Origin: Pseudomonas sp. DY-1
Lineage (GTDB): Bacteria > Pseudomonadota > Gammaproteobacteria > Pseudomonadales > Pseudomonadaceae
Assembly: GCF_003626975.1 (NCBI RefSeq)
Contig: NZ_CP032616.1
Span: 4,316,001-4,380,000, forward strand
Length of the DNA: 64,000 nt
Direction of reading: 5' to 3'
Part shown: in pieces, positions 46,140 to 54,976 of the stretch
How positions within the stretch are numbered: the first letter of the stretch is position 1
How the letters are laid out: every line of letters starts with the position of its first letter
Notes under the pieces: model-generated
Seen by the model: only the letters and a program-made list of their open reading frames with translations
Database searches by the model: none
What the model was told of the DNA's origin: nothing
Program-made: the position numbers and the translations under genes

Positions 46140-47036
46140 ATGCTGGGGCGATTCCTATCTCTAGTGCTGCTGCTTGGCGCGAGCCTGCCGGCGGCGGCAG
46201 TGACCATATACAAGTACACCGACGCCAACGGTGTGGTGACCTATACCGACAAGGCCGTGTCCGGTGCCCAGGTGTTCGTCTTCCGCGACCGCATGGTGGA
46301 GCGCCTGGACCTGTCGGTGAAGCTGGAAACCAAGAAGCACGACGCAGGCGAAACCCTGGTGCTGCGCAACGAGCTGTTCGCACCGGTGGAAGTGGAGCTG
46401 CGCATCGACCAGGCGCACAACGTCTCCGGTGCCCCGGACCAGCCGATCCGCTGGGTGCTGGCGCCGCGCAGCAGCATGCGCATGGCCACCCTGGCCCCGG
46501 CCGACCCGAGCCGGCCCATGCGCTACAAACCCAAGCTGCGCTACGCCATGGGCGACCCGCGCCTGCAGCCGGTGGTGTATCGCTATCCGCTGCCCTGGCA
46601 GGGCGGCCCCTTCCGCTTGACCCAAGGCGCCAACGGCCGCTACAGCCACTTCACGCCCAAGGGGCGCTATGCCCTGGATATCGCCATGCCCGAAGGCACG
46701 CCCATCGTCGCGGCGCGGCCGGGTGTGGTGGTAAAGATCGAGAACGACCAGAGCGGTCGGGGCAACAACCCGTCCGGCAACTTCGTGCGCATCCTGCATG
46801 ACGACGGCACCATGGGCGTCTACCTGCACCTGATGCGTGGCTCGGTGCAGGTGCGCGAGGGCCAGCAGGTGTCCATCGGCGAGCGCATTGCCCGCTCCGG
46901 CAACACCGGCAACAGCACCGGTCCGCACCTGCACTTCGTCATCCAGCGCAACCTGGGCCTGGCGCTGGAATCCATTCCGTTCGATTTCGCCCAGCCGGTG
47001 GATACGCTGCCGAACTTCGCGGTGGGCGGGGAGTAG
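46140..47036 (+). CDS. secreted LytM/M23-type protein with N-terminal DUF4124-like segment
   Basis: A 298-residue exported protein with a signal peptide (MLGRFLSLVLLLGASLPAAA). Next is a short DUF4124-like segment (VTIYKYTDANGVVTYTDK, residues 21-38), then a linker domain and a LytM/M23 domain (about 165-285). The second metal motif HLHF (GNTGNSTGPHLHFVIQ) and YLHL are present. The first HxxxD motif reads RYALD, lacking the usual His zinc ligand. It may therefore be a non-catalytic activator-like LytM factor or use a different ligand. Periplasmic, likely peptidoglycan-related. Confidence 0.85.
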   Translation: MLGRFLSLVLLLGASLPAAAVTIYKYTDANGVVTYTDKAVSGAQVFVFRDRMVERLDLSVKLETKKHDAGETLVLRNELFAPVEVELRIDQAHNVSGAPDQPIRWVLAPRSSMRMATLAPADPSRPMRYKPKLRYAMGDPRLQPVVYRYPLPWQGGPFRLTQGANGRYSHFTPKGRYALDIAMPEGTPIVAARPGVVVKIENDQSGRGNNPSGNFVRILHDDGTMGVYLHLMRGSVQVREGQQVSIGERIARSGNTGNSTGPHLHFVIQRNLGLALESIPFDFAQPVDTLPNFAVGGE

Positions 47037-47046
47037 CGTCTTTACT

Positions 47047-47133
47047 CCCCTCTCCCTCCGGGAGAGGGTGTAGGAGCGAGCTTGCTCGCGAACAGCCCGG
47101 GCGGGATCTTTTCGCGAGCAAGCTCGCTCCTAC
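47047..47133. repeat. CCCTCTCCC hairpin (copy 3) next to REP element (copy 3)
   Basis: 47047-47068 holds CCCCTCTCCC - TCC - GGGAGAGGG. Directly after, 47070-47133 is a REP pair: GTAGGAGCGAGCTTGCTCGC and GCGAGCAAGCTCGCTCCTAC, the best-preserved of the three copies with both halves matching. Both lie between the convergent M23-like and CNNM genes. Confidence 0.87.
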
Positions 47134-47161
47134 CGCTCTGCCCAACCTACGCATGCGGTGC

Positions 47162-48502
47162 TCAGTCGAGCTTGAGCACCTTGGCGAGGATGATCTTCGG
47201 GCCCTTCATCTTCTTCACGATGATGCGCAGGCCGTCCGTTTCCAGCACTTCTTCCTCTTCCGGCACGCGGTTCAGACTCTCGTAGATCAGGCCGGCCAGG
47301 GTGTCGGCTTCCACGTGGTCGAGGTCAATGCCGAGCAGTCGTTCCACCTTGAACAGCGGGGTGTCACCGCGCACCAGCAGCTTGCCCGGCTGGTAGGCCA
47401 GCACGCCGCGTTCGGTCTTGCGGTGTTCGTCCTGGATATCGCCCACCAGCACTTCCAGCACGTCTTCCATGGTCAGGAAGCCCACCACCTTGCCGTCGGC
47501 CTCCTCGACCAGGGCGAAATGCGCACCGCCCTGGCGGAACTGTTCCAGCAGGCGCGACAGCGGCATGTGCTTGGTGACGCGCTCCAGCGGGTGGGTGAGT
47601 TCGGCGAGGTCGAAGCTTTCCGGCAGGCTGTCCAGCGCGGACAGCGCCAGCAGCAGGTCCTTGATGTGCAGCACGCCGACGAACTCGCCTTTCTGATCGT
47701 CGTGCACCGGATAGCGGCTGTACTTGTGGCGGCGGATCACGCTGAGAATGTCCGCCAGGGGAGCGTCGTGCTCCAGGAAAATCAGGTCTTCGCGGGAGTT
47801 CGCCCAATCCACCACTTCCAGTTCACCCAGCTCCACGGCTGATGCCAGCACGCGCATGTCCTGGTCGCTGGGGTCGCGGGCGCGACTGGAGTGAAGGATC
47901 AGTTTCAGTTCGTCGCGGCTGTAGTGGTGTTCGTGGTGCGGGCCGGGCTCGCCCTGGCCGGCGATGCGCAGGATGGCGTTGGCGCTGGCATTGAGCAGCC
48001 AGATGGCCGGGTACATCAGCCAGTAGAAGACGTACAGCGGAACGGCGGTCCACAGCGACAGCAGCTCCGGCTTGCGGATGGCCCAGGACTTGGGCGCGAG
48101 CTCGCCGACTACGATGTGCAGGTAGGAAATGATGAAGAAGGCGGTGAAGAAGGCGATGCCATGGATCAGTTTCGGCGAATCGATGCCGACGTACTCCAGC
48201 ACCGGTTGCAGCAGGTGGGCGAAGGCCGGCTCACCGACCCAGCCAAGGCCCAGCGAGGCCAGGGTGATGCCCAGCTGGCAGGCCGACAGGTAGGCGTCCA
48301 ACTGGTTGTGTACGGTGCGCAGGATGCGGCCACGCCAGCCGTGCTTGTCGGCGATGGCTTCGACGCGGGTGGAGCGCAGCTTGACCATGGCGAACTCGGC
48401 GGCAACGAAGAAGCCGTTGAGCAGCACGAGGAAGAGGGCGAAGAGAATCAGGCCGAAATCGGCGAAATAACTGAGAAAGCTGGTACTAGGGGAAGGGTCC
48501 AT
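47162..48502 (-). CDS. CNNM/CorC-family membrane protein with CBS pair (hemolysin-like)
   Basis: A 446-residue inner-membrane protein. The N-terminal CNNM (DUF21) domain (about 10-200) has hydrophobic helices with LVLLNGFFVAAEFAMVKLRSTRVE. It is followed by a CBS pair (about 220-340) and a CorC_HlyC small C-terminal domain (about 360-440) with LVRGDTPLFKVERLLGIDL. Members are linked to Mg2+/Co2+ export or metal homeostasis; older names call them hemolysins. It lies between the M23-like gene and phoR, on the same strand as phoBR but 78 bases downstream of phoR. Confidence 0.92.
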   Translation of the reverse strand: MDPSPSTSFLSYFADFGLILFALFLVLLNGFFVAAEFAMVKLRSTRVEAIADKHGWRGRILRTVHNQLDAYLSACQLGITLASLGLGWVGEPAFAHLLQPVLEYVGIDSPKLIHGIAFFTAFFIISYLHIVVGELAPKSWAIRKPELLSLWTAVPLYVFYWLMYPAIWLLNASANAILRIAGQGEPGPHHEHHYSRDELKLILHSSRARDPSDQDMRVLASAVELGELEVVDWANSREDLIFLEHDAPLADILSVIRRHKYSRYPVHDDQKGEFVGVLHIKDLLLALSALDSLPESFDLAELTHPLERVTKHMPLSRLLEQFRQGGAHFALVEEADGKVVGFLTMEDVLEVLVGDIQDEHRKTERGVLAYQPGKLLVRGDTPLFKVERLLGIDLDHVEADTLAGLIYESLNRVPEEEEVLETDGLRIIVKKMKGPKIILAKVLKLD

Positions 48503-48579
48503 GGAGGGCTTTTGCTGACGAATGACCGGCTAAGGGTGAATGCTGGACCCCGAGTTTGCAAGTCGGGGAGCCGGGGCAT

Positions 48580-49884
48580 TCAGTTCCGCCGGACCACCTG
48601 GGCGCTGGGGAAATGGCAGGTGAAGGTACTGCCGTGATTGAGTACCGAACTGATGTCGAGGCGACCACGATGGCGAATCAGCACGTGCTTGACGATGGCC
48701 AGCCCCAGGCCGGTGCCCCCGGTGCTGCTGTTGCGGCTGGAGTCGACGCGGTAGAAACGCTCGGTCAGGCGTGGCAGGTGCTTGGTCTCGATGCCGATGC
48801 CGCTGTCCTGCACGGAAAGGTGCGCACCGGATTCGTCGCCCCACCAGCGGACACGGATCTCGCCTTCGTCAGGTGTGTACTTCACCGCGTTGAACACCAG
48901 GTTGGAGAAGGCGCTGCGCAGTTCCGCCTCGCTGCCGCGGAGCTTGTAGTTGTGGTCGGCTTCCAGGCTGATGCGGTGGTGGCGGTTGCCGGACAGGGCG
49001 ACGGCGTCGGCCTTGATCTGCAGCAGCATCAGGTCCACCGCCACCGGCTGGTTGTCCGATGGGTAGTCGGTGGCTTCCAGCTTGGCCAGCAGCAGCAGGT
49101 CGTTGAGCAGGTTCTGCATGCGTTGGCCCTGCTGGCTCATCTGCTGCAGCGCGCGGGTCCAGCGTGGATTCACGTCTTCGACGTTGTCCAGCAGGGTTTC
49201 CAGGTAGCCGGCGATCACCGTCAGCGGTGTGCGCAGCTCGTGGGAGACGTTGGCAACGAAGTCCTTGCGCATCTGTTCGAGCTGGTAGAGGCGGGTGACG
49301 TCGCGCACCAGCATCAGGTGCTCGCTGTTGCCGTACTTGGTGATGTGGAACTGCAGGCGCAGGCGGTCGTTGACCGGCGAGGGCAGGTCCAGGGGTTCGT
49401 TGTACTTGCCCTGTTCGAAGTATTCCTTGAAGCGCGGGTGGCGGATCAGGTTGGTCGCCGGCTGGCCGCTGTCCTGGGGTGTCTTCAGACCCAGCAGGGT
49501 CTCCGCGGCGCGGTTCCACCAGTCGAGGTTGCCATCGCTGTCGAGCATCACCACCGCGTCTTTCAGTGCGGCGGTGGACTCCTGCACGCGGTCGATCACC
49601 GCTTGCAGGCGACCCCGTACGCGCTGGTCGCGGCGCTGGAGGTGGTAGATGCTGTCGAACACCTCGCCCCAGAGACCGTAGCCGTCCGGCGGCGGCTCAT
49701 CGGGCCGATGCTCCTTGAGCCACTTGTACAGGCGCAGGAGTTGCGCCAGGGTCCAGCCGAGGTAGGCGCCGAGGCCAACCACCAGTGCCCAGGCATAGTG
49801 GCCGGTGACCAGGCCCACCAGCAGGCAGGCACCGATCAGCAGGAGCAGGCGGCGGATGACTACGCCGCGCCAGTCTTGATTCAC
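48580..49884 (-). CDS. phoR: phosphate regulon sensor histidine kinase PhoR
   Basis: A 434-residue kinase. Two short membrane helices lie at about 10-45 with almost no periplasmic loop, typical of PhoR. A PAS domain (about 100-200) follows, then the DHp helix with phospho-His215 (NVSHELRTPLTV), and a HATPase_c domain with NLVFNAVKYTP (N box), DSGIGI (G1), and GGTGLGLAIVKH (G2). It phosphorylates PhoB when phosphate is low. It starts 28 bases after phoB on the same strand, so the two are co-transcribed. Confidence 0.96.
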   Translation of the reverse strand: MNQDWRGVVIRRLLLLIGACLLVGLVTGHYAWALVVGLGAYLGWTLAQLLRLYKWLKEHRPDEPPPDGYGLWGEVFDSIYHLQRRDQRVRGRLQAVIDRVQESTAALKDAVVMLDSDGNLDWWNRAAETLLGLKTPQDSGQPATNLIRHPRFKEYFEQGKYNEPLDLPSPVNDRLRLQFHITKYGNSEHLMLVRDVTRLYQLEQMRKDFVANVSHELRTPLTVIAGYLETLLDNVEDVNPRWTRALQQMSQQGQRMQNLLNDLLLLAKLEATDYPSDNQPVAVDLMLLQIKADAVALSGNRHHRISLEADHNYKLRGSEAELRSAFSNLVFNAVKYTPDEGEIRVRWWGDESGAHLSVQDSGIGIETKHLPRLTERFYRVDSSRNSSTGGTGLGLAIVKHVLIRHRGRLDISSVLNHGSTFTCHFPSAQVVRRN

Positions 49885-49912
49885 CTATCGCGTCCTTGTG
49901 GAGGGGGCGGGG

Positions 49913-50602
49913 TCAGCTTTTCGTGGAGAAACGATAGCCGGTGCCGCGAACGGTCTGAACCAGATTTTCGTATACCTCGCCGAGGGCCTTGCGCAGGCGC
50001 CGGATGTGCACGTCGACAGTGCGCTCCTCGACGTAGACGTTACCGCCCCATACCTGATCCAGCAGCTGGCCACGAGTGTAGGCGCGCTCCTGGTGGGTCA
50101 TGAAGAACTGCAGCAGTCGGTATTCGGTGGGGCCCATCTCGGCAGGCTTGCCGTCGATGGTCACACGGTGGCTGATCGGGTCCAGCAGAAGGCCGCCGAT
50201 GGCGATCGGTGCCTCGCTGTCGCTGGGGCCTGCGCGGCGCAGCACGGCCTTGAGGCGCGCCACCAGCTCACGCGGGGAGAAGGGCTTGGTGATGTAGTCG
50301 TCAGCGCCTACTTCCAGACCCTGGATCTTGTTGTCCTCTTCACCCTTGGCCGTGAGCATGATGATCGGGATGTCGCAGGTGAGGTCATCGCGCTTCAGGC
50401 GGCGGGCCAGCTCGATGCCGGAAGTGCCGGGAAGCATCCAGTCGAGGAGGATCAGATCGGGTTTGCGGTCGACGATGACGGCGTGCGCCTGCTGGGTGTT
50501 TTCGGCTTCCAGGCAGTCGTAGCCGGCCATCTCCAGGGCGACGGCAATCATCTCGCGGATCGGCGCTTCGTCGTCGACTATCAGGATGTTCTTGCCAACC
50601 AT
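49913..50602 (-). CDS. phoB: phosphate regulon response regulator PhoB
   Basis: A 229-residue OmpR-class regulator nearly identical in wording to P. aeruginosa PhoB. The receiver has Asp10/Asp11, phosphoacceptor Asp54 (ILLDWMLPG) and [10 protein letters not shown]. The C-terminal winged HTH (about 130-229) includes [20 protein letters not shown]. The start ATG at 50602 follows GAGGC by 6-7 bases. A Pho-box-like site 72 bases upstream suggests autoactivation. It activates pst and the wider Pho regulon. Confidence 0.97.
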   Translation of the reverse strand: MVGKNILIVDDEAPIREMIAVALEMAGYDCLEAENTQQAHAVIVDRKPDLILLDWMLPGTSGIELARRLKRDDLTCDIPIIMLTAKGEEDNKIQGLEVGADDYITKPFSPRELVARLKAVLRRAGPSDSEAPIAIGGLLLDPISHRVTIDGKPAEMGPTEYRLLQFFMTHQERAYTRGQLLDQVWGGNVYVEERTVDVHIRRLRKALGEVYENLVQTVRGTGYRFSTKS

Positions 50603-50673
50603 GTTCAAGCCTCAAGAAAGGTCGCGTGTTTGACTGATTGCGCCGCATTAGATAACGGAATTATTGCAGGGAT

Positions 50674-50691
50674 GTGACACGTGAATGTTAG
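50674..50691 (-). promoter_or_regulatory. Pho-box-like site before phoB
   Basis: On the minus strand CTAACATTCACGTGTCAC matches the Pho-box consensus at 12 of 18, with the right TGTCAC half exact. It lies 72 bases upstream of the phoB ATG. Weaker than the pst sites, but phoBR autoregulation is well established in other bacteria. Confidence 0.6.
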
Positions 50692-50737
50692 GTCCTTGAA
50701 CGAGCGGCGCGAACCCGGCAGCTCCTCCATTTGACAT

Positions 50738-50765
50738 GGAACTCGGCCGAACGGGCCTCGTCTAT
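50738..50765 (+). promoter_or_regulatory. candidate AlgU/ECF-type promoter
   Basis: GGAACTC (50738-50744), a 16-base spacer and TCTAT (50761-50765) resemble the AlgU/RpoE pattern GAACTT-N16-TCTGA. It would start a leader of about 160 bases before the small secreted protein gene. Low confidence. Confidence 0.35.
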
Positions 50766-50773
50766 TCTCAATG

Positions 50774-50858
50774 AGGCCGCCGCCAACCTGGGGCGGCCTG
50801 GAGCCTGGCACAGGACCCCATCGCCCTGATGGGGGTTCGTGGCTCCTTCTGTCCTGTG
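50774..50858 (+). ncRNA. candidate structured 5' leader or small RNA
   Basis: Several perfect pairings are packed into 85 bases: AGGCCGCC/GGCGGCCT (50774-50781 with 50792-50799), CACAGGAC/GTCCTGTG (50809-50816 with 50851-50858), ACCCCATC with GATGGGGGT (inside), and GGAGCC/GGCTCC (50800-50805 with 50841-50846). The last pair and the CACAGGAC pair interleave, so they are mutually exclusive or form a pseudoknot. No T-run follows, which favours a leader over a free sRNA. No Rfam family recognised. Confidence 0.4.
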
Positions 50859-50929
50859 CTGCTGTGACCTCAAGCCGTGATCCAGCTGCCGCCAGGCTGT
50901 CGCTGTTCATTCCGAGGAGAGGCTAGAAA

Positions 50930-51316
50930 ATGAGAAGAATTTCCCCCCGATTCGTCCCGCTGTTTGCCGGCGTATTGCTGAGCTGGCCCTTGTTGGGCCT
51001 GGCGGCCGAGCCTGCGATGGAGAAGGACGGCATGCTGGTGGATGCCAAGGGCATGACGCTTTACACCTACGACAAGGACTCCGACGGCAAGTCCGCCTGC
51101 AACGGTCAATGCGCGCAGAACTGGCCGCCACTGATGGCCGATGCCAGCGCCAAGGCAGAGGGTGAGTGGAGCGTCGTCAAGCGCGACGATGGCTCCATGC
51201 AGTGGGCGTATGACGGAAAGCCGTTGTACACCTTCGTCATGGACAAGAAGGCCGGTGATGTCACAGGCGACGGCAAGATGGGGGTTTGGCACGTCGCCAA
51301 GCCCGAAGCCTACTAG
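50930..51316 (+). CDS. small secreted COG4315-type repeat protein
   Basis: A 128-residue exported protein with a signal peptide (cleavage near LGLAA-E). The mature part contains two copies of the 'secreted repeat' unit: LVDAKGMTLYTYDKDSDG with CNGQCAQNWPP, and WAYDGKPLYTFVMDKKAGDVTGDGK. This family (COG4315/DUF-type lipoprotein repeats) is of unknown function and often stress-related. Two cysteines in CNGQC could form a disulfide. A GAGGAGAGG ribosome site precedes the ATG. A perfect bidirectional terminator follows. Confidence 0.87.
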   Translation: MRRISPRFVPLFAGVLLSWPLLGLAAEPAMEKDGMLVDAKGMTLYTYDKDSDGKSACNGQCAQNWPPLMADASAKAEGEWSVVKRDDGSMQWAYDGKPLYTFVMDKKAGDVTGDGKMGVWHVAKPEAY

Positions 51317-51354
51317 CCGGCTGGAAAGCTACCTGCGCTGTCGATACTGCGTAG

Positions 51355-51387
51355 AAAAAGGCCGAGGATCGCGTCCTCGGCCTTTTT
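51355..51387. terminator. bidirectional intrinsic terminator
   Basis: AAAAAGGCCGAGGA - TCGCG - TCCTCGGCCTTTTT is a perfect 14-base inverted repeat with A/T runs on both sides. It serves the small secreted protein gene on the plus strand and ubiA on the minus strand. Confidence 0.93.
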
Positions 51388-51438
51388 GTGTTTGGGCTGC
51401 CTCGCCCACACTTGTCGTCTGGCTCGCGCGATGACGCC

Positions 51439-52329
51439 TCAGCGCAGCGCGTAGTCGGCGACGATGCCGGCAAAGATGGCCAGGCCTGCCCAGTGGTTGT
51501 GCAGGAAGGCCTTGAAGCAGGCCTGCGGGTCCTTGGTGCGGGTGCTGTAGAACTCCCAGGCGAAGCACGCGGCCGCAGCCGCCAGGCCCAGGTAGAAGCA
51601 AACCCCCAGCTCGAAGCGATTCCCCGCCAGCACCAGGCAGAACAACGCCAGGCCCTGCAGTGTGGCGATGATCAGGCGATCGGCGTCGCCGAAGAGGATC
51701 GCGGTGGATTTGACCCCGATTTTCAGGTCGTCCTCGCGGTCGGTCATCGCGTAGTAGGTGTCGTAGGCCACGGTCCACAGCAGGTTGGCGATGTACAGCA
51801 GCCAGGCCGCCGCCGGCAGCTCACCGGTTTCTGCCGTGAACGCCATGGGCATGCCCCAGGAGAAGGCCGCGCCCAGCACTACCTGCGGGTAGTAGGTGTA
51901 GCGCTTCATGAAGGGGTAGCAGGCGGCCAATGCAAGGCCGCCAAAGGACAGCCAGATGGTGGCGGCGTTGGTGAACAGCACCAGTACGAAGCTGATGGCC
52001 ACCAGGATGAAGAAGAACACCAGCGCCTCGCGCGGGCTGACCCGGCCACTGGCCAGGGGGCGCGCCCGGGTGCGGGTGACGTGACCGTCGAAATTGCGGT
52101 CGGCGTAGTCGTTGATCACGCAGCCAGCGGCGCGCATCAGGTTCACGCCGAGGACGAAGATCAGCAGATTGGCCAGGCTGGGGCTGCCTTCACCTGCAAT
52201 CCACAGGGCCCAGAGGGTGGGCCAGAGCAGCAGGTAAATGCCAATGGGCTTGTCCAGCCGGGTCAGCTGGATGAAATCCATGGCGCGCGGGTGCAGGCGG
52301 TTCAGCGATTGCAGCAGGGTCAGGTACAT
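51439..52329 (-). CDS. ubiA: 4-hydroxybenzoate octaprenyltransferase
   Basis: A 296-residue membrane prenyltransferase (EC 2.5.1.39) attaching the polyprenyl chain in ubiquinone synthesis. The two Asp-rich motifs [12 protein letters not shown] (near residue 73) and DREDDLKIG (near 195) bind Mg-diphosphate. About nine hydrophobic helices are predicted. It lies 26 bases downstream of ubiC on the same strand, forming the ubiCA operon that converts chorismate to prenylated 4-hydroxybenzoate. Confidence 0.96.
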   Translation of the reverse strand: MYLTLLQSLNRLHPRAMDFIQLTRLDKPIGIYLLLWPTLWALWIAGEGSPSLANLLIFVLGVNLMRAAGCVINDYADRNFDGHVTRTRARPLASGRVSPREALVFFFILVAISFVLVLFTNAATIWLSFGGLALAACYPFMKRYTYYPQVVLGAAFSWGMPMAFTAETGELPAAAWLLYIANLLWTVAYDTYYAMTDREDDLKIGVKSTAILFGDADRLIIATLQGLALFCLVLAGNRFELGVCFYLGLAAAAACFAWEFYSTRTKDPQACFKAFLHNHWAGLAIFAGIVADYALR

Positions 52330-52355
52330 CAGCGCTCTCCCTTCGAAGCGCCGGA

Positions 52356-52910
52356 TTATACGGCCTCGATGTCAGCCTGGCGCCACAGTGCGGGGAGGAA
52401 GATCTCCGCTACCAGTACCCCCAACTCACCCCGCGAGAAACACGAGCGACGGCCCCACAGGCGTTCGGCGCGCACGTCAGTCGGCAGCAGGGCGGCCGGA
52501 TAGCGGGTGACTTCAATGGCGCCCCGGTCAAAGGCGCGGTCGCTGAACAACAGCTCGCCAAGGGAGCGGCTGCCGAGCTGGTGCAGATCCAGCCCGGAAC
52601 CTTCCAGGGCGGCGCGGGCGGCGACGCTGCGGGCGAACACCCAGATCTCGCCGTGACCGCGCAGGTACACCTCGCGTACCCAGCCCTGGCTGCCGGCGGG
52701 AATTCCAAGGGCCGTGCACTCGTCGGCCCGCAGGGTCTGCCAGCCTTCTTCCAGCGGTGTGACGCTGAAGGCGTTATCCGAAAGGACGGTCAGCCGCCGG
52801 GTCAGCGAGCCCTGGTCGAACAGCCAGTCACGGACGCCGGCTGCCGGAGCGGGATGGAGCTGGGTGGCGGTGAGCCAGCGAGGCGGATGGACGAGGGCTG
52901 CGTGGGGCAC
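52356..52910 (-). CDS. ubiC: chorismate pyruvate-lyase UbiC
   Basis: A 184-residue UbiC (EC 4.1.3.40) making 4-hydroxybenzoate from chorismate. Family wording is seen in [30 protein letters not shown] (catalytic Arg in the REV segment), [11 protein letters not shown] and [22 protein letters not shown]. The start is GTG at 52910 with no strong ribosome-binding site, so an alternative start slightly downstream is possible; no ATG is nearby. First gene of ubiCA, divergent from the rubredoxins. Confidence 0.92.
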   Translation of the reverse strand: MPHAALVHPPRWLTATQLHPAPAAGVRDWLFDQGSLTRRLTVLSDNAFSVTPLEEGWQTLRADECTALGIPAGSQGWVREVYLRGHGEIWVFARSVAARAALEGSGLDLHQLGSRSLGELLFSDRAFDRGAIEVTRYPAALLPTDVRAERLWGRRSCFSRGELGVLVAEIFLPALWRQADIEAV

Positions 52911-53076
52911 GGGCGGGGCTTGGGCGATGGAAGACGGCGCAGATTAGCACGGCCAGTGCCCGTCGGCTGCCTCTTGCCCGAGGGTGGGATAAACCAGTAA
53001 AAAGCGCCCCTGACGTGACCGGAAACGCCCGCCAGAGGCTACGGTTCGAGAACGCATGATCGTGGAGAGCAAAGTG

Positions 53077-53244
53077 ATGAAGAAGTGGCAATGCGTGGTG
53101 TGTGGCCTGGTCTACGACGAGTCCCAGGGCTGGCCGGATGACGGCATCGCCGCTGGCACCCGTTGGGAAGATGTGCCGCAAGACTGGATCTGCCCCGATT
53201 GCGGCGTGGGCAAGCTGGATTTCGAGATGATCGAAATCAACTGA
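53077..53244 (+). CDS. rubA1: rubredoxin 1
   Basis: A 55-residue rubredoxin carrying one Fe(Cys)4 centre: CVVCG (Cys6, Cys9) and CPDCG (Cys39, Cys42). The start MKKWQCVVC follows GGAGAG by 7 bases. It transfers electrons from rubredoxin reductase to partners such as alkane hydroxylase. No alkane hydroxylase is in this window. An intrinsic terminator lies between this gene and the second rubredoxin, so the two may be expressed separately. Confidence 0.96.
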   Translation: MKKWQCVVCGLVYDESQGWPDDGIAAGTRWEDVPQDWICPDCGVGKLDFEMIEIN

Positions 53245-53263
53245 TCCCGTTCCCGCCTCGACC

Positions 53264-53286
53264 AAGCCGGCCCATGCCGGCTTTTT
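53264..53286 (+). terminator. intrinsic terminator between the rubredoxins
   Basis: AGCCGGC - CCAT - GCCGGCT followed by five T, 20 bases after the first rubredoxin stop. Confidence 0.85.
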
Positions 53287-53397
53287 CGTGTCCACAGGAT
53301 CAGCCTATCCTCTGTCTGGACTGGTCCGGTGGCGCTTGGCGGTCGCCGGTCGATTGGAGTAGGTTCAGTAAGGCTTTCCGCGCCGGCGGAGGTGGTC

Positions 53398-53565
53398 ATG
53401 CGCAAGTGGCAATGCGTTGTCTGCGGTTTCATTTACGACGAAGCCGAGGGGCTGCCCGAAGAAGGCATCGCACCCGGCACGCGCTGGGAAGATATTCCGC
53501 CGGACTGGGTCTGCCCCGATTGCGGCGTCGGCAAGATCGATTTCGAGATGATCGAAATCGCCTGA
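53398..53565 (+). CDS. rubA2: rubredoxin 2
   Basis: A 55-residue rubredoxin with the same cysteine pattern (Cys6, Cys9, Cys39, Cys42) and about 75% identity to the first copy. The DNA of the last 40 bases before the stop is nearly identical in both, while the middle differs more. The start MRKWQCVVC follows GGAGG by 5 bases. It is followed 74 bases later by rubredoxin reductase, so this copy is the more likely partner in one transcript. A GACGGCCC/GGGCCGTC hairpin lies at 53595-53612. Confidence 0.96.
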   Translation: MRKWQCVVCGFIYDEAEGLPEEGIAPGTRWEDIPPDWVCPDCGVGKIDFEMIEIA

Positions 53566-53639
53566 TCCGTCCGCCATCCAACCCCCATTCAAGCGACGGC
53601 CCGTGGGCCGTCGTGTCGTTTCGCGAGCAGGAGTGAGCA

Positions 53640-54788
53640 ATGAGTGCACCCGTGGTGATAGTCGGCACCGGCCTGGCCGGTTACAACCTGGCCAAGGAGT
53701 TTCGCAAGCTGGACAGCGAAACCCCGTTGCTCCTGATCAGCGCTGACGATGGCCGCTCCTATTCCAAGCCCATGCTTTCCACCGGCTTCGGCAAGAACAA
53801 GGATGCCGATGGCCTGGCCATGGCCGAGGCCGGCGCCATGGCTGAGCAGCTCAAGGCGGAAATTCGCACGCACACACGTATCACCGGAATCGACCCTGGT
53901 CACCAGCGCCTGTGGATAGGCGAGGAAGCGGTGCCCTATCGCGACCTCGTGCTCGCTTGGGGCGCGGACACTATCCGCGTGCCGGTGGAAGGCGATGCCC
54001 AGGATGCGATCTTCCCGATCAACGACCTGGAAGATTACGCGCGCTTCCGCACCGCTGCGGCTGGCAAGCGCCGGGTGCTGATCCTCGGTGCCGGCCTGAT
54101 CGGTTGTGAGTTCGCCAACGATCTCAGCCTGGGTGGCCTGGAAGTCGCGCTGGTCGCGCCTTGTGAACAGGTGATGCCGGGCCTTCTGCATCCGGCCGCC
54201 GCGGCTGCGGTCCAGGCCGGGCTGGAAGGTCTCGGGGCGCGTTTCCACCTGGGCCCGGTGCTGGCTCGCCTGGACCGTGGCGAGAACGGCCTGGATGCCT
54301 TGCTCTCCGATGGCACCCGCATTGCCTGTGACCTGGTGGTATCTGCCGTAGGCTTGCGTCCGCGCACCGAGTTGGCCGCGGCAGCTGGTCTTGCGGTGAA
54401 CCGCGGTGTCGCGGTTGATCGTCAGTTGCGTACGTCCCACGCGAATATCTACGCCTTGGGTGATTGCGCCGAAGTCGATGGCCTCAACCTGCTCTATGTG
54501 ATGCCGCTGATGGCCTGTGCCCGTGCGCTGGCGCAGACCCTGGCGGGCAATGCCACCGCGGTTGCGTACGGCGCAATGCCGGTGACGGTGAAGACCCCGG
54601 TGTGCCCGCTGGTGGTGTCGCCGCCGCCCCGTGGCACGGATGGCAGCTGGACGGTCGAAGGCTCCGGGGCGGACATCAAGGCGCTTTGCCGTGATGCTGC
54701 TGGTAGCCTGCTCGGATATGCCCTCACGGGGGCTGCGGTGCAGGAGAAACTGGCCCTGAACCGGGAGCTGCCGCCGCTTCTGGCATAA
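53640..54788 (+). CDS. rubB: rubredoxin-NAD+ reductase
   Basis: A 382-residue FAD enzyme (EC 1.18.1.1, also called AlkT/RubB). The N-terminal FAD motif [16 protein letters not shown], second Rossmann motif for [21 protein letters not shown] (about 143-160) and the FAD-binding [10 protein letters not shown] (near 268) are intact. It passes electrons from NADH to the two rubredoxins encoded upstream. The C-terminal rubredoxin-binding part (about 310-382) is present. Gene order rubA1-rubA2-rubB matches P. aeruginosa. Confidence 0.94.
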   Translation: MSAPVVIVGTGLAGYNLAKEFRKLDSETPLLLISADDGRSYSKPMLSTGFGKNKDADGLAMAEAGAMAEQLKAEIRTHTRITGIDPGHQRLWIGEEAVPYRDLVLAWGADTIRVPVEGDAQDAIFPINDLEDYARFRTAAAGKRRVLILGAGLIGCEFANDLSLGGLEVALVAPCEQVMPGLLHPAAAAAVQAGLEGLGARFHLGPVLARLDRGENGLDALLSDGTRIACDLVVSAVGLRPRTELAAAAGLAVNRGVAVDRQLRTSHANIYALGDCAEVDGLNLLYVMPLMACARALAQTLAGNATAVAYGAMPVTVKTPVCPLVVSPPPRGTDGSWTVEGSGADIKALCRDAAGSLLGYALTGAAVQEKLALNRELPPLLA

Positions 54789-54976
54789 ATGTCAGCCCTT
54801 CTGTCGGATTAATCGTTCTGTTCTTTCGGAATTCCCGCGGAGGACACTGGCGGAGTGCCAATCGGCGTGCCATCCTCCCCGTGGTCTGCCGCAGCGCAGA
54901 GCCGTTGCGGCGCCTTGGGCGCTGTTCTGGACGAACAGCACGGACACAAAAACAACAAACCGTCAATGAGGCATCT

